Shown piece by piece: positions 39,228-49,872 of a stretch of DNA of 62,342 nucleotides. Position 1 is the stretch's first letter. Each line of letters starts with the position of its first letter. Below the pieces are notes generated by a model, which saw only the letters and a list, made by a program, of their open reading frames with translations, was not told where the DNA came from and did no database searches. The stretch covers positions 1 to 62,342 of the forward strand of contig NZ_JASKYM010000013.1 of the NCBI RefSeq assembly GCF_030131845.1, read 5' to 3'. This DNA is from Romboutsia sedimentorum (GTDB taxonomy: Bacteria; Bacillota; Clostridia; Peptostreptococcales; Peptostreptococcaceae). Made by a program: the position numbers and the translations under genes.

Positions 39228-40421
39228 ATGGCTAAAGCTAAATTTGAAAGAAATAAACCACACGTTAATATAGGAACTATAGGACACGTTGACCATGGTA
39301 AAACTACATTAACTGCTGCAATAACTAAAACGTTATTCGACAGATATCAATTAGGAGAAGCAGTAGACTTCGCTAATATAGATAAAGCTCCAGAAGAAAG
39401 AGAAAGAGGAATCACAATATCAACAGCTCACGTTGAGTATGAAACTCCAAACAGACATTACGCTCACGTTGACTGTCCAGGACATGCTGACTACGTTAAG
39501 AATATGATAACAGGAGCAGCTCAAATGGATGGTGCTATATTAGTTTGTTCAGCAACTGATGGACCAATGCCTCAAACAAGAGAGCATATACTATTATCAA
39601 GACAAGTTGGGGTACCTTACATAGTGGTATTCTTAAACAAATGTGACGTAGTAGATGACGAAGAATTATTAGAGTTAGTTGAAATGGAAGTAAGAGACTT
39701 ATTAAACGAGTACGAATTCCCAGGTGATGACACTCCAATAATCCAAGGATCTGCTTTAATGGCATTACAAGATACTTCTTCTACATGGGGAGATAAAATA
39801 ATAGAATTATTCGAGCAAATAGATACTTATATACCAGAGCCAGAAAGAGATGTTGATAAAAACTTCTTAATGCCAGTAGAAGATGTATTCTCTATAACAG
39901 GTAGAGGAACAGTTGCTACAGGTAGAGTAGAAAGAGGAGTATTAAAGGTTCAAGATGAAGTTGAATTAGTCGGTTTATCTGAAGAGCCAAGAAAAATGGT
40001 AGTAACAGGAGTAGAAATGTTCAGAAAATTATTAGATCAAGCACAAGCTGGAGATAATATAGGAGCATTAATAAGAGGGGTACAAAGAAACGAAATCGAA
40101 AGAGGACAAGTATTAGCTAAGCCAGGAACAGTTAAAGCACATACAAAATTCATGGCAGAAGTATACGTTCTTAAAAAAGAAGAGGGTGGAAGACATACTC
40201 CATTCTTCGATGGATACAGACCACAGTTCTACTTCAGAACAACAGATGTTACAGGAGCTTGTAAATTACCAGAAGGAATAGAGATGGTAATGCCAGGAGA
40301 TAACGTAACTATGGCAGTTGAGTTAATAAACTCAATATGTGTTGAAGAAGGATTAAGATTCGCAATAAGAGAAGGTGGAAGAACAGTAGCATCAGGTGTT
40401 GTTGCTTCTATAGTTGAGTAA
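39228..40421 (+). CDS. tuf: Elongation factor Tu, copy 2
   Basis: Protein identical to the first copy (397 residues). ATG 39228 is used because AGGAGG sits 9 bases upstream and matches the copy 1 context; an in-frame ATG at 39180 would add 16 unrelated residues encoded by the hairpin. Last gene of the rpsL-rpsG-fusA operon. Confidence 0.99.
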   Translation: MAKAKFERNKPHVNIGTIGHVDHGKTTLTAAITKTLFDRYQLGEAVDFANIDKAPEERERGITISTAHVEYETPNRHYAHVDCPGHADYVKNMITGAAQMDGAILVCSATDGPMPQTREHILLSRQVGVPYIVVFLNKCDVVDDEELLELVEMEVRDLLNEYEFPGDDTPIIQGSALMALQDTSSTWGDKIIELFEQIDTYIPEPERDVDKNFLMPVEDVFSITGRGTVATGRVERGVLKVQDEVELVGLSEEPRKMVVTGVEMFRKLLDQAQAGDNIGALIRGVQRNEIERGQVLAKPGTVKAHTKFMAEVYVLKKEEGGRHTPFFDGYRPQFYFRTTDVTGACKLPEGIEMVMPGDNVTMAVELINSICVEEGLRFAIREGGRTVASGVVASIVE

Positions 40422-40449
40422 TTTCTTATATACGATTAATCAATAGATA

Positions 40450-40478
40450 AAAGAGGGGGCTTAGCCCTTTCTTTTTTT
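40450..40478 (+). terminator. Intrinsic terminator after tuf copy 2
   Basis: GAGGGGGC-TTA-GCCCTTTC with two G-T pairs and seven T. The 5' arm matches that of tuf copy 1. Confidence 0.88.
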
Positions 40479-40526
40479 GTTTTCATTAAAAACTTTAAAT
40501 AGTAATAATATACTAATTATATTTTG

Positions 40527-40555
40527 TTGACATTTGTCACTAAATTTTATATACT
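40527..40555 (+). promoter_or_regulatory. Upstream promoter of the S10 operon
   Basis: TTGACA, 17-base spacer, TATACT: strong sigma-A match about 270 bases before rpsJ. Confidence 0.75.
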
Positions 40556-40640
40556 AAGTTAGTGCCTTAATAGAGAAGACAATCAAGTTTATAAAAAAAT
40601 CTACATAATAAAATAAATTTTGTAAATTGATAAAAAAAAC

Positions 40641-40669
40641 TTGAAAAAATGTAAATAATGATATAAAAT
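40641..40669 (+). promoter_or_regulatory. Second promoter of the S10 operon
   Basis: TTGAAA, 17-base spacer, TAAAAT, followed by TATAAT one base overlapping. Tandem with the first promoter. Confidence 0.6.
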
Positions 40670-40699
40670 ATAATAGTGTGCTTGAGAGATACGAAATAA

Positions 40700-40812
40700 A
40701 CTAAACAAATCTTAGTTAAGAGCGACCGAATGCCGGTTGTAGAAATACAACACACCCGGAGCAGTGTATCGGCAAAAGTCGTGCGTAACATATAAGATAA
40801 ACGTGCGATAAA
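40700..40812 (+). promoter_or_regulatory. Structured leader RNA before rpsJ
   Basis: GC-rich for this genome. TTGTA-GAAA-TACAA (40737-40750, a GNRA tetraloop) sits inside CCGG/CCGG and CCGA/TCGG pairs (40726-40772). CGTGCG occurs twice, at 40780 and 40802. No terminator is seen. The function may be control of the S10 operon; class not recognised. Confidence 0.5.
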
Positions 40813-40826
40813 GGAGGGAAATTACA

Positions 40827-41138
40827 ATGGCTAACAATGAAAAAATAAGAATAAGATTAAAGTCATATGACCACAAATTATTAGATTTTTCAGCTGGGAA
40901 AATAGTTGAAACTGCTAAAAAGGCTGGATCACAAGTTTCAGGACCTGTGCCATTACCTACAGAAAAGCAAATTGTAACTATATTAAGAGCTGTGCATAAG
41001 TATAAAGACTCTAGAGAGCAATTCGAAATAAGAACTCACAAGAGATTAATAGACATAGCTAACCCAACACCTAAAACAGTTGACTCATTAATGAGATTAG
41101 ACTTACCAGCTGGTGTTGATATAGAAATAAAGTTATAA
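40827..41138 (+). CDS. rpsJ: 30S ribosomal protein S10
   Basis: 103 residues; [32 protein letters not shown] and the loop [17 protein letters not shown] are typical. First gene of the S10-spc-alpha run. Also the NusE antitermination partner of NusB. SD AAGGAGG. Confidence 0.99.
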   Translation: MANNEKIRIRLKSYDHKLLDFSAGKIVETAKKAGSQVSGPVPLPTEKQIVTILRAVHKYKDSREQFEIRTHKRLIDIANPTPKTVDSLMRLDLPAGVDIEIKL

Positions 41139-41227
41139 TAGCAACCTAAGATACGATCCTATAAGGTAACTATCTTAGAATGATTATATAAAATATAATC
41201 CGCTGTAAGATTATAGGAGGTGCTAAT

Positions 41228-41857
41228 ATGAAAGGCATATTAGGAAAAAAATTAGGTATGACTCAAATATTTACTGAGCAAGGTATAGTAATACCTGTAA
41301 CAGTTGTTGAGGCAGGACCAATCGTCGTAACTCAAATAAAAACAGTTGAGAAAGACGGATACAATGCAATACAAATAGGATTTGTAGATGCTAAAGAAAA
41401 ATCTTTAAACAAGCCTCAAAAAGGGCATTTAGCTGCTGCTAACGTTTTAAAGAAACACTTAAAAGAATTTAGAGTAGATTCTGTAGAAGGATATACAGTT
41501 GGACAAGAAATAAAAGCTGATTTATTCACTACAGGCGAAAAGATAGATGTTTCTGGAACAAGTAAAGGTAAGGGATTCCAAGGTCCTATAAAAAGACATG
41601 GACAATCAAGAGGTCCTGAATCTCACGGTTCTAGATACCACAGAAGACCAGGATCAATGGGAGCATGTTCTTTCCCTGGTAGAGTTTTTAAAAACAAAAA
41701 ATTAGCTGGACACATGGGTAGCGTTAAAGTTACTGTTCAAAACTTAGAGGTTGTTAAAGTAGATACTGATAAGAACCTTATATTAGTTAAAGGTGCTATA
41801 CCAGGACCTAAAGGTTCAGTAGTAACTATAAAGGAAGCAGTTAAGTCTTCTAAATAA
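41228..41857 (+). CDS. rplC: 50S ribosomal protein L3
   Basis: 209 residues; [29 protein letters not shown] and [19 protein letters not shown] show the globular domain and the loop reaching the peptidyl-transferase centre. SD TAGGAGGTG. Follows rpsJ by 89 bases. Confidence 0.99.
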   Translation: MKGILGKKLGMTQIFTEQGIVIPVTVVEAGPIVVTQIKTVEKDGYNAIQIGFVDAKEKSLNKPQKGHLAAANVLKKHLKEFRVDSVEGYTVGQEIKADLFTTGEKIDVSGTSKGKGFQGPIKRHGQSRGPESHGSRYHRRPGSMGACSFPGRVFKNKKLAGHMGSVKVTVQNLEVVKVDTDKNLILVKGAIPGPKGSVVTIKEAVKSSK

Positions 41858-41885
41858 TGACTAACCTAAGAAAGGAGGAAGCACA

Positions 41886-42509
41886 ATGCCAAAATTAAAT
41901 GTATTAAATATTAATGGACAAAATGTTGGAGAAATAGAATTAGTAGATTCTATATTCAATATAGAAGTTAATGAACATGTTTTATATGAGGTTGTTAAAA
42001 ACCAATTAGCAAACAAAAGACAAGGTACTCAGTCTGCTAAAACTAGAGCAGAAGTTAGAGGTGGCGGAAGAAAACCTTGGAAACAAAAAGGAACAGGTAG
42101 AGCTAGACAAGGTTCTATAAGAGCTGTACAATGGGTTGGTGGAGGAGTTGCTTTTGCACCTAAGCCAAGAGATTACAGTTACACATTACCTAAAAAGGTA
42201 AGAAGATTAGCGATGAAGAGTGCTTTATCTGCTAAAGTACAAAACGGTGAAATAATAGTATTAGACGCTTTCAACATGGAAGCTCCTAAGACTAAAGAAT
42301 TCGCTCAAATATTAAAGAATGTAAATTCTGCAAAGAAAGCTTTAATAGTAACTGCTGAAAACAATACTAACGTAATAAAATCAGCTTCAAACATAGAAGG
42401 TGTTGCAACTGCTACAGTTAACACAATAAATGTTTATGATATATTAAAGTATGATTCATTCATAATAACTACAGACGCTGTTAAAAAAGTGGAGGAGGTG
42501 TACGCATAA
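41886..42509 (+). CDS. rplD: 50S ribosomal protein L4
   Basis: 207 residues with the exit-tunnel loop ([19 protein letters not shown]) where macrolide-resistance changes occur; it reads as wild type. In several bacteria L4 represses its own operon. SD AAAGGAGG. Its stop overlaps the rplW start by one base. Confidence 0.99.
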   Translation: MPKLNVLNINGQNVGEIELVDSIFNIEVNEHVLYEVVKNQLANKRQGTQSAKTRAEVRGGGRKPWKQKGTGRARQGSIRAVQWVGGGVAFAPKPRDYSYTLPKKVRRLAMKSALSAKVQNGEIIVLDAFNMEAPKTKEFAQILKNVNSAKKALIVTAENNTNVIKSASNIEGVATATVNTINVYDILKYDSFIITTDAVKKVEEVYA

Positions 42510-42799
42510 TGACTAATCCACATGATATAATAATGAAGCCAGTTGTAACTGAGCAAAGTATGGCCGAAATGGTTGAAAAGAAATACACTTTTGTTGTTGC
42601 TAAAAAAGCAAACAAAACTGAAATAAAAAAAGCTATAGAAGCAATATTCGGAGTTAATGTAGAAAAAGTAAATACAATGAACTACGATGGAAAAGTTAAA
42701 AGAATGGGTAAACATGAGGGAAGAACTGCAAGCTTTAAGAAAGCAGTAGTTAAATTAACTACTAGCAGTAAAGAAATAGAATTCTTCCAAGGAATGTAA
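42509..42799 (+). CDS. rplW: 50S ribosomal protein L23
   Basis: 96 residues; [12 protein letters not shown] start and [19 protein letters not shown] core. Docking site for trigger factor and SRP at the tunnel exit. The ribosome site GGAGGAGGTG lies within the end of rplD. Confidence 0.99.
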   Translation: MTNPHDIIMKPVVTEQSMAEMVEKKYTFVVAKKANKTEIKKAIEAIFGVNVEKVNTMNYDGKVKRMGKHEGRTASFKKAVVKLTTSSKEIEFFQGM

Positions 42800-42828
42800 T
42801 ATCCTAGCAAACGAAGGAGGGAAAACAG

Positions 42829-43659
42829 ATGGCTATAAAAAAGTTTAAACCAACTTCTCCTGCCTTAAGACAAATGACAGTTTTAGTTTCTGATGAAATA
42901 ACTTGCAACGAACCAGAAAGATCTCTTTTAGTATCTCTAAAGAAGAACGCTGGTAGAAATGCACACGGAAAAATAACTGTTCGTCACAGAGGTGGAGGAA
43001 ACAGAAGAAAATATAGAATAATAGATTTCAAGAGAAATAAAGACGGTGTACCTGCTAAGGTTGCTACTGTTGAATATGATCCAAATAGAACGGCTAACAT
43101 AGCTTTATTACACTATGCAGATGGTGAAAAGAGATATATATTAGCACCTGTTGGATTAGAGGTTGGAAGTACAATATTATCAGGCCCAACAGCTGACATA
43201 AAGCCAGGAAATGCATTAGCATTAAAGGACATGCCAGTAGGTACTGTAATACACAACATAGAGTTAAAGCCAGGAAAAGGTGCTCAGTTAGTTAGATCTG
43301 CTGGAGTTTCAGCTCAATTAATGGCTAAAGAAGGAAAGAAAGCTTTACTAAGATTACCATCAGGTGAAATGAGATTTGTAAGCATAGATTGCAAAGCTAC
43401 AATAGGACAAGTTGGTAACATAGAGCACGGTAACGTAGTTATCGGTAAAGCAGGTAGAAAAAGACATATGGGTATCAGACCAACTGTAAGAGGATCTGTA
43501 ATGAACCCTTGTGATCATCCACACGGTGGTGGAGAAGGTAGAACTTCAATAGGTAGACCTTCACCAGTTACTCCATGGGGTAAACCAGCTCTTGGATACA
43601 AAACTAGAAAGAAAAATAAAGCTTCTGATAAGTTAATAGTATCAAGAAGAACTAAGTAA
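42829..43659 (+). CDS. rplB: 50S ribosomal protein L2
   Basis: 276 residues, peptidyl-transferase protein. [18 protein letters not shown], the [18 protein letters not shown] segment and [19 protein letters not shown] with the conserved His. SD AAGGAGGG. Confidence 0.99.
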   Translation: MAIKKFKPTSPALRQMTVLVSDEITCNEPERSLLVSLKKNAGRNAHGKITVRHRGGGNRRKYRIIDFKRNKDGVPAKVATVEYDPNRTANIALLHYADGEKRYILAPVGLEVGSTILSGPTADIKPGNALALKDMPVGTVIHNIELKPGKGAQLVRSAGVSAQLMAKEGKKALLRLPSGEMRFVSIDCKATIGQVGNIEHGNVVIGKAGRKRHMGIRPTVRGSVMNPCDHPHGGGEGRTSIGRPSPVTPWGKPALGYKTRKKNKASDKLIVSRRTK

Positions 43660-43694
43660 TATATTTACTTTTTGCTCGGAAAGGAGGATTTTAA

Positions 43695-43976
43695 ATGTCA
43701 AGATCAACTAAAAAAGGACCTTTCGTCCACGCGAGACTTTTAAAGAAAATAGAAGCAATGAACGCTGCAGGAAATAAAGAAGTTATAAAGACTTGGTCAA
43801 GAACTTCAACTATATTCCCTCAAATGGTAGAACATACTATAGCTGTTCATGATGGAAGAAGACATATACCAGTTTTCGTAACAGAAGATATGGTTGGACA
43901 TAAATTAGGTGAATTCGTTCCTACAAGAACTTTCAAGGGACATAAGGACGATGAAAAATCTAACAAAAGAAAATAA
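43695..43976 (+). CDS. rpsS: 30S ribosomal protein S19
   Basis: 93 residues: [37 protein letters not shown], and [16 protein letters not shown]. Binds the head of the 30S subunit. SD AAAGGAGG. Confidence 0.99.
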   Translation: MSRSTKKGPFVHARLLKKIEAMNAAGNKEVIKTWSRTSTIFPQMVEHTIAVHDGRRHIPVFVTEDMVGHKLGEFVPTRTFKGHKDDEKSNKRK

Positions 43977-44008
43977 TAAATTTCTGACTAAGGAAGGAGG
44001 AATAGCAA

Positions 44009-44344
44009 ATGGAAGCAAAAGCTACTGCTAAATATGTACGTGTATCACCAAGAAAAGCAGGACAAATCTGTGACCTTGTTAGAGGAAAAAATGTTGATGA
44101 AGCATTAGCAATATTAAAGTTTACTCCAAGAGGAGCAGCTTCAATAATAGCTAAAGTTGTTAAATCTGCTAAAGCAAACGCTGAAAACAACCATGAAATG
44201 GATGTTGAGAATTTATATATCGCATCAGTAGTTGCAAACCAAGGGCCAACAATGAAGAGATTCATGCCTAGAGCTATGGGACGTGCAACAATGATAAGAA
44301 AAAGAACTTCTCACATAGAGGTTGTTGTAAAGGAAAGAAAATAA
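44009..44344 (+). CDS. rplV: 50S ribosomal protein L22
   Basis: 111 residues; [20 protein letters not shown] near the start and the tunnel hairpin [20 protein letters not shown]. No insertion or change is seen in the macrolide loop. SD AAGGAGG. Confidence 0.99.
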   Translation: MEAKATAKYVRVSPRKAGQICDLVRGKNVDEALAILKFTPRGAASIIAKVVKSAKANAENNHEMDVENLYIASVVANQGPTMKRFMPRAMGRATMIRKRTSHIEVVVKERK

Positions 44345-44366
44345 TTTATAGATAGGAGGGAAAATA

Positions 44367-45221
44367 ATGGGTCAAAAAGTTAATGCACATGGATTAAGAG
44401 TCGGTGTTATAAAAGATTGGGACTCTAGATGGTTCGCATCTGATAAAAAAGAATTCGGAAACTTATTATTAGAAGACCATAATGTACGTAAATTCTTAAA
44501 GAATAGACTTTACTCTGCAGGAGTTGCTAAAATAGAAATAGAAAGATCAGCAAATAAAGTTAAAATAGACCTACACGTTGCTAAGCCAGGTGTAGTTATA
44601 GGAAGAGCTGGTGCTGGTATAGACGCTTTAAAAGCGGAATTAGAAAAAATGACTAAAAAGACTGTAATAGTTAACATAGTTGAAGTTAGAAACCCAGATA
44701 AAGATGCTCAATTAGTAGCGGAAAATATAGCGTTAGCTATAGAGAGAAGGGTAGCTTTCAGAAGAGCTATGAAACAAGCTATACAAAGAGCTATGAAGTC
44801 AGGTGTTAAAGGGATAAAAGTTTCTGCATCAGGAAGATTAGGTGGAGCAGAGATGGCTAGAACTGAAGGATACAGCGAAGGAAATGTACCTTTACAAACA
44901 CTAAGAGCTGATATAAACTACGGTTTTGCAGAAGCTAACACTACTTATGGAAAAACTGGTATCAAAGTTTGGATATGCAACGGTGAAGTTTTACCAACTA
45001 GAAACGGTGTAAACCCAAGAGAAGATAGAAGAGATAACAGAAGAGACAATAAGAGAAATGATAGAAGAGATAATAGAAGAAATGATAGAAGAGGAAATGA
45101 TAGAGGGCAAAGACCTCAATCAGCTCAAGGTTCAAGACCACAAGGTTCAAGACCACAAGGTGCTCAAGGTTCAAGACCACAAGGACAAAGACCAGCGAAC
45201 ACTCAAAACAAAGGAAACTAA
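44367..45221 (+). CDS. rpsC: 30S ribosomal protein S3 with long repetitive tail
   Basis: 284 residues, longer than the usual 210-230. The core is normal: [17 protein letters not shown] domain loop [17 protein letters not shown], and [17 protein letters not shown]. From about residue 213 it runs into a low-complexity tail, first Arg/Asp/Asn repeats ([15 protein letters not shown]) and then Pro-Gln-Gly repeats ([11 protein letters not shown]). The tail is very basic early on and should be disordered. No frameshift is visible; the next SD follows at the normal distance. SD TAGGAGGG. Confidence 0.98.
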   Translation: MGQKVNAHGLRVGVIKDWDSRWFASDKKEFGNLLLEDHNVRKFLKNRLYSAGVAKIEIERSANKVKIDLHVAKPGVVIGRAGAGIDALKAELEKMTKKTVIVNIVEVRNPDKDAQLVAENIALAIERRVAFRRAMKQAIQRAMKSGVKGIKVSASGRLGGAEMARTEGYSEGNVPLQTLRADINYGFAEANTTYGKTGIKVWICNGEVLPTRNGVNPREDRRDNRRDNKRNDRRDNRRNDRRGNDRGQRPQSAQGSRPQGSRPQGAQGSRPQGQRPANTQNKGN

Positions 45222-45254
45222 TATTAGTAAGGTTTGAGGAAGGAGGAAATACTC

Positions 45255-45686
45255 ATGTTAATGCCAAAGAGAGTAAAGCGTCGTAGAGTTCATAGAGGAA
45301 GTATGTCTGGAACAGCTCAAAAAGGTAACAAAGTTACTTATGGAGAGTTCGGACTAGTTGCTTTAGAAGCTTCTTGGATAACTTCTAATCAAATAGAAGC
45401 TGCCAGAATAGCGATGACTAGATATATAAAAAGAGGCGGGAAGGTTTGGATAAAAATATTCCCTCATAAGCCGGTAACAAAAAAACCAGCTGAAACTCGT
45501 ATGGGTGCTGGTAAAGGATCTCCAGAATACTGGGTAGCAGTAGTTAAGCCAGGGAGAGTTATGTTCGAATTAGCAGGTGTTGATGAAGCAAAAGCTAGAG
45601 AAGCAATGAGACTTGCGATGCACAAATTACCAATCAAGTGTAAGTTTGTAAAACGTGAAGACTTAGAAGTAAAGGGTGGTGAATAG
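45255..45686 (+). CDS. rplP: 50S ribosomal protein L16
   Basis: 143 residues beginning [40 protein letters not shown] is the signature. Binds near the A-site. ATG 45255 lies 8 bases after AAGGAGG; the longer frame from TTG 45234 begins upstream of that site. Confidence 0.99.
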   Translation: MLMPKRVKRRRVHRGSMSGTAQKGNKVTYGEFGLVALEASWITSNQIEAARIAMTRYIKRGGKVWIKIFPHKPVTKKPAETRMGAGKGSPEYWVAVVKPGRVMFELAGVDEAKAREAMRLAMHKLPIKCKFVKREDLEVKGGE

Positions 45687-45687
45687 G

Positions 45688-45891
45688 ATGCAAGCTAAAG
45701 AATTAAGAGATTTAACAGGCGAAGAGCTAATGAATAAGTTAAATGACTTCAAAAGTGAATTATTTAGCTTAAGATTCCAATTAGCTACTGGTCAATTAGA
45801 AAATACAGCTAGAATAAAATTCGTTAAAAAGGATATAGCTAGAGTTAAGACTGTCCTTGCTCAAAGAAATTTAAACGAAACTAGAGCGTAA
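45688..45891 (+). CDS. rpmC: 50S ribosomal protein L29
   Basis: 67 residues, two helices: [18 protein letters not shown] and [17 protein letters not shown]. Start ATG one base after the rplP stop; its ribosome site GGTGGTGA is in the end of rplP, so the two are coupled. Confidence 0.98.
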   Translation: MQAKELRDLTGEELMNKLNDFKSELFSLRFQLATGQLENTARIKFVKKDIARVKTVLAQRNLNETRA

Positions 45892-45914
45892 TTTGGAAAG
45901 GAGGCTTTTTAAAC

Positions 45915-46169
45915 ATGGAAAGAGGAAGAAGAAAAGTTAGAATAGGCCGTGTTGTAAGTGATAAAATGGATAAAACTATAGTAGTTGCTGTAGAAGATTT
46001 CGTACGTCATCCATTATATAATAAGCAAATTAAGAGAACTAAGAAATTAAAGGCTCATGATGAGCAAAATATATGTACAACTGGAGACAAAGTTAAGATA
46101 ATGGAGACTAGACCTTTATCAAAAGATAAGAGATTTAGACTAGTTGAAGTTGTTGAAAAAGTTAAGTAG
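45915..46169 (+). CDS. rpsQ: 30S ribosomal protein S17
   Basis: 84 residues: [20 protein letters not shown], the [14 protein letters not shown] loop and [29 protein letters not shown]. Confidence 0.99.
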   Translation: MERGRRKVRIGRVVSDKMDKTIVVAVEDFVRHPLYNKQIKRTKKLKAHDEQNICTTGDKVKIMETRPLSKDKRFRLVEVVEKVK

Positions 46170-46195
46170 TTTTTTGGAAAAGGAGGGATTATGAT

Positions 46196-46564
46196 ATGGT
46201 ACAACAAGAGTCACGTTTAAGAGTTGCTGATAACTCTGGTGCTAAGGAAATACTATGTATACGTGTACTAGGCGGAAGTAAAAGAAGATATGGTAATATA
46301 GGCGACGTAATAGTTGCTACTGTTAAAAGTGCAACACCTGGTGGAGTTGTAAAAAAAGGTAAAGTTGTTAAAGCTGTTATAGTGAGAACTAAGCAAGGCG
46401 TAAGACGTAAAGATGGAAGTTATATATCTTTCGATGATAACGCTGCAGTTATAATAAAAGATGACAAAACTCCAGTAGGAACTCGTATATTCGGGCCTGT
46501 TGCTAGAGAGTTAAGAGATAATGAGTTCATGAAGATAGTTTCTCTTGCTCCAGAAGTACTATAA
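46196..46564 (+). CDS. rplN: 50S ribosomal protein L14
   Basis: 122 residues: [19 protein letters not shown] and [30 protein letters not shown] near the end. ATG 46196 is in frame; the ATG 5 bases before it is not. SD AAAAGGAGGG. Confidence 0.99.
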   Translation: MVQQESRLRVADNSGAKEILCIRVLGGSKRRYGNIGDVIVATVKSATPGGVVKKGKVVKAVIVRTKQGVRRKDGSYISFDDNAAVIIKDDKTPVGTRIFGPVARELRDNEFMKIVSLAPEVL

Positions 46565-46583
46565 TAAGGAGGTGCAATAGGAC

Positions 46584-46892
46584 ATGATGCGTGTTAAAAA
46601 AGGTGACACTGTTGTAGTTATAGCAGGTAAAGATAAAGGCAAAAAAGGTGCAGTTTTAAAAGTATTCCCTAAAGCTAATAGAGTATTAGTTGAAGGTGCA
46701 AACGTAATAACTAAACACCAAAAGCCAAGTGCTATGAACCCACAAGGTGGAATAATAAATAAAGAAGCTTCACTTCACATATCTAACGTAATGCCATTCG
46801 ATCCTGAAACAGGAAAAGGTGCAAGAGTTAGATTCGAAATGAAAGATGGAAAAAAAGTTAGAGTTTCAGTAAAGAGCGGAAAAGAATTATAA
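46584..46892 (+). CDS. rplX: 50S ribosomal protein L24
   Basis: 102 residues with a KOW motif ([20 protein letters not shown]) and [18 protein letters not shown]. Assembly-initiating protein. Two adjacent ATG codons; the first is 9 bases from AAGGAGGTG and is used. Confidence 0.98.
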   Translation: MMRVKKGDTVVVIAGKDKGKKGAVLKVFPKANRVLVEGANVITKHQKPSAMNPQGGIINKEASLHISNVMPFDPETGKGARVRFEMKDGKKVRVSVKSGKEL

Positions 46893-46917
46893 TATAGCTT
46901 GAAAGGAGGGACCTTAA

Positions 46918-47460
46918 ATGGCTTCTAGATTACAAGAAAAATACATGAAAGAAGTTGCTCCTGCTTTAATGGAGAAATTTGGATATAAGAACGTTATGGA
47001 AATACCTAAGTTAGACAAAATTGTTATGAACATGGGTGTTGGTGACGCTAGAGAAAATGCCAAAGGATTAGAAAAGGCAGTTGAAGAGATGTCAATGATA
47101 TCTGGACAAAAGCCTGTTACAACTAAAGCTAGAAAATCTGTTGCAAACTTCAAATTAAGAGAAGGTATGCCAATAGGTGCAAAAGTTACTTTAAGAGCTG
47201 ACAAAATGTTCTACTTCATGGACAAATTAGTATCAGTATCATTACCAAGAGTTAGAGACTTCAGAGGAGTTAATCCTAACGCATTCGATGGTAGAGGAAA
47301 CTATGCTTTAGGTGTTAAAGAGCAATTAATATTCCCTGAAATTGAATACGATAAAGTAGACAAAGTAAGAGGAATGGATATAATATTCGTTACAACTGCA
47401 AAGACTGACGAAGAAGCGCGTGAATTATTAAAATTATTAGGAATGCCGTTTTCTAAGTAA
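46918..47460 (+). CDS. rplE: 50S ribosomal protein L5
   Basis: 180 residues binding 5S r[45 protein letters not shown] and [30 protein letters not shown]. Confidence 0.99.
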   Translation: MASRLQEKYMKEVAPALMEKFGYKNVMEIPKLDKIVMNMGVGDARENAKGLEKAVEEMSMISGQKPVTTKARKSVANFKLREGMPIGAKVTLRADKMFYFMDKLVSVSLPRVRDFRGVNPNAFDGRGNYALGVKEQLIFPEIEYDKVDKVRGMDIIFVTTAKTDEEARELLKLLGMPFSK

Positions 47461-47506
47461 GTTTAGAAAAGGTCATTTTCTAAGCTAAAACGAAGGAGGG
47501 ATTCCA

Positions 47507-47692
47507 GTGGCTAGAAAAGCGATGGTTGTGAAACAACAAAAGAAGCAAAAGTACGCTACTAGAGAATACACTAGATGTACTATATGTGGTAGACCACATT
47601 CAGTTTTAAGAAAATTTGGTATATGCCGTATATGCTTTAGAGAATTAGCTTATAAAGGTCAAATACCTGGTGTTAGAAAAGCAAGTTGGTAA
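47507..47692 (+). CDS. rpsN: 30S ribosomal protein S14, zinc type
   Basis: 61 residues with Cys24, Cys27, Cys40 and Cys43 (CTICGRPH ... ICRICFREL), the short zinc form. Start is GTG, SD AAGGAGGG 7 bases upstream. Confidence 0.98.
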   Translation: MARKAMVVKQQKKQKYATREYTRCTICGRPHSVLRKFGICRICFRELAYKGQIPGVRKASW

Positions 47693-47724
47693 AACTTCGC
47701 TAAAAATGGAAGGAGGGTTTCAAT

Positions 47725-48123
47725 ATGACAATGACAGATCCAATCGCAGATATGCTAACTCGTATAAGAAATGCTAACATGGTTAAGCATGAAACTGTTG
47801 ACGTTCCTGCCTCTAATATGAAGAAAGAATTAGCTAGAATCTTATTAGAAGAAGGTTTCGTAAGAGGTTATGATGTTATAGAAGATGGAAAACAAGGAAT
47901 AATAAGAATACAATTAAAGTACGGACAAGTAGGCGAAAGAGTTATAACAGGACTTAAGAGAATATCTAAGCCTGGTATGAGAGTTTACGCTGCTAACCAT
48001 GAAGTACCTAAGGTATTAAATGGATTAGGAATATCAGTAATATCTACTTCTAAAGGAATATTAACTGATAGACAAGCAAGAAAAGAAAATGTTGGTGGAG
48101 AAGTAATCTGCTACGTTTGGTAA
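47725..48123 (+). CDS. rpsH: 30S ribosomal protein S8
   Basis: 132 residues: [21 protein letters not shown] and [28 protein letters not shown]. In E. coli S8 represses the spc operon. SD AAGGAGGG; an ATG 6 bases in is the alternative start. Confidence 0.99.
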   Translation: MTMTDPIADMLTRIRNANMVKHETVDVPASNMKKELARILLEEGFVRGYDVIEDGKQGIIRIQLKYGQVGERVITGLKRISKPGMRVYAANHEVPKVLNGLGISVISTSKGILTDRQARKENVGGEVICYVW

Positions 48124-48153
48124 TATAAACGAACAATGTAAGGAGGTGCGACT

Positions 48154-48696
48154 ATGTCAAGAATAGGTGTTAAACCAATAACAGTACCAACAGGTGTTGA
48201 AGTAACTATAGCTGAAGGAAACTTCGTTACAGTAAAAGGACCAAAAGGAACTTTAACTAAGCAACTTGATGGTGCATTAAAAATAAAGCAAGAAGAAAAT
48301 ACTATAACTGTTGAAAGACCAACAAACAATAAGCAACACAGATCTTTACACGGATTAACTAGAACTTTAATAGATAATATGGTTGTAGGTGTTACTACTG
48401 GTTTCGAAAAGAAATTAGAATTAGTTGGTGTTGGATATAGAGCTCAAAAACAAGGAACTAAATTAGTTATGAACTTAGGATTCTCTCATCCAGTAGAGAT
48501 GGAAGATCCAGAAGGTATAACTGTTGAGTCTCCTAACCAAACTGAGTTAGTAGTAAAAGGTATCGATAAGCAATTAGTAGGAAACTACGCTGCTAAGATA
48601 AGAGACTGGAGAAAGCCAGAGCCATACAAGGGTAAAGGTATAAGATACGCTGGTGAAGTAGTAAGACGTAAAGAAGGTAAAACTGGTAAGAAGTAA
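48154..48696 (+). CDS. rplF: 50S ribosomal protein L6
   Basis: 180 residues: [38 protein letters not shown] and the end [32 protein letters not shown]. Confidence 0.99.
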   Translation: MSRIGVKPITVPTGVEVTIAEGNFVTVKGPKGTLTKQLDGALKIKQEENTITVERPTNNKQHRSLHGLTRTLIDNMVVGVTTGFEKKLELVGVGYRAQKQGTKLVMNLGFSHPVEMEDPEGITVESPNQTELVVKGIDKQLVGNYAAKIRDWRKPEPYKGKGIRYAGEVVRRKEGKTGKK

Positions 48697-48733
48697 TAAT
48701 ACCAAACTTAAAAGCTAGAAAGGAGTGAGCCTT

Positions 48734-49102
48734 ATGATAAAGAAAGCAAATAAAAATGCTAATAGACTTCAAAGACATAAGAGAGTACGTAGTAAAGTAG
48801 CTGGAACTACTCAAAGACCTAGATTATGTATCTTCAGAAGTGCTAATAATATATACGCTCAAATAATAGATGATACAAACAGAGTAACTGTTGTTGCTGC
48901 ATCTTCTTTAGACGCAGAAATAAAGGGTGCTGTTAATCATACAGGAAACAAAGAAGCAGCTAAAAAAGTTGGCGAAATGATCGCTAAGAAAGCTGTAGAA
49001 AAAGGAATCACTGAAGTTGTATTTGACAGAGGTGGATACTTATATCACGGTAGAGTACAAGAGTTAGCTGAAGGTGCTAGAGAAGCTGGACTTAAGTTCT
49101 AA
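48734..49102 (+). CDS. rplR: 50S ribosomal protein L18
   Basis: 122 residues binding 5S r[23 protein letters not shown] and [25 protein letters not shown] 48734 chosen; AAAGGAG stands about 9 bases upstream, and the in-frame GTG at 48725 sits directly against it. Confidence 0.98.
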   Translation: MIKKANKNANRLQRHKRVRSKVAGTTQRPRLCIFRSANNIYAQIIDDTNRVTVVAASSLDAEIKGAVNHTGNKEAAKKVGEMIAKKAVEKGITEVVFDRGGYLYHGRVQELAEGAREAGLKF

Positions 49103-49128
49103 TTAAGAAACAAAGGAGGGAAATGCAC

Positions 49129-49638
49129 ATGTTACGTCGTAAACTTATAGACGCAAGACAACTTGACTTAAAAGAAAAAGTTGTTGAAGTAAGACGTGTT
49201 ACTAAAGTTGTAAAAGGTGGTAGAAACTTCAGATTTGCAGCATTAGTAGTAGTTGGAGATGAAAACGGACACGTTGGTGTAGGTACTGGTAAAGCAATGG
49301 AAGTACCTGACGCTATAAAAAAAGCAATAGAAGATGCTAAAAAGAATCTTATAAACGTACCTATGGTTGGTACAACAATTCCTCACGAAGTAAACGGACA
49401 CTTCGGAGCTGGAAAAATATTAATAATGCCTGCTAAAGAAGGTACAGGAGTTATAGCTGGTGGACCTGCTAGAGCGGTACTTGAATTAGCTGGATTAACA
49501 GATGTTAGAGCTAAGTCTCTAGGATCTAACAACCCAAGAAATATGGTAAATGCTACAATAGAAGGTCTTAACTCTCTAAAGACAGCTGAAGATATAGCTA
49601 AACTTAGAGGTAAAAAAGTTGAAGACTTACTAGGGTAA
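49129..49638 (+). CDS. rpsE: 30S ribosomal protein S5
   Basis: 169 residues: [20 protein letters not shown], the spectinomycin loop region wild-type like, [23 protein letters not shown] 49129 is 8 bases after AAAGGAGGG; ATG 49123 is only 2 bases after it. Confidence 0.98.
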   Translation: MLRRKLIDARQLDLKEKVVEVRRVTKVVKGGRNFRFAALVVVGDENGHVGVGTGKAMEVPDAIKKAIEDAKKNLINVPMVGTTIPHEVNGHFGAGKILIMPAKEGTGVIAGGPARAVLELAGLTDVRAKSLGSNNPRNMVNATIEGLNSLKTAEDIAKLRGKKVEDLLG

Positions 49639-49652
49639 GGAGGTAGTGAAAA

Positions 49653-49838
49653 ATGGCTAAATTACAAATAAAGTTAGTTAGAAGTACAATAGGAACTACT
49701 CCTAACCAAAGAAAAAACGTAGAAGCGTTAGGATTAAGAAAAAGAGAACAAGTAGTTGTTAAAGAAGACAATGCCCAAACAAGAGGTATGATAAATAAAG
49801 TTAAGCATTTAGTACAAGTTACTGAAATAGCTGAGTAA
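49653..49838 (+). CDS. rpmD: 50S ribosomal protein L30
   Basis: 61 residues: [31 protein letters not shown] and [23 protein letters not shown] overlaps the end of rpsE; coupled. Confidence 0.98.
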   Translation: MAKLQIKLVRSTIGTTPNQRKNVEALGLRKREQVVVKEDNAQTRGMINKVKHLVQVTEIAE

Positions 49839-49872
49839 TATTTTTAAGAAGTGCGATAAGGAGGTGCAATCC

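Noticed and set aside
45012-45200. Repeated DNA in rpsC considered as a CRISPR or mobile repeat
   Set aside because: Repeats are short, irregular and in frame, encoding low-complexity residues; there are no spacers.
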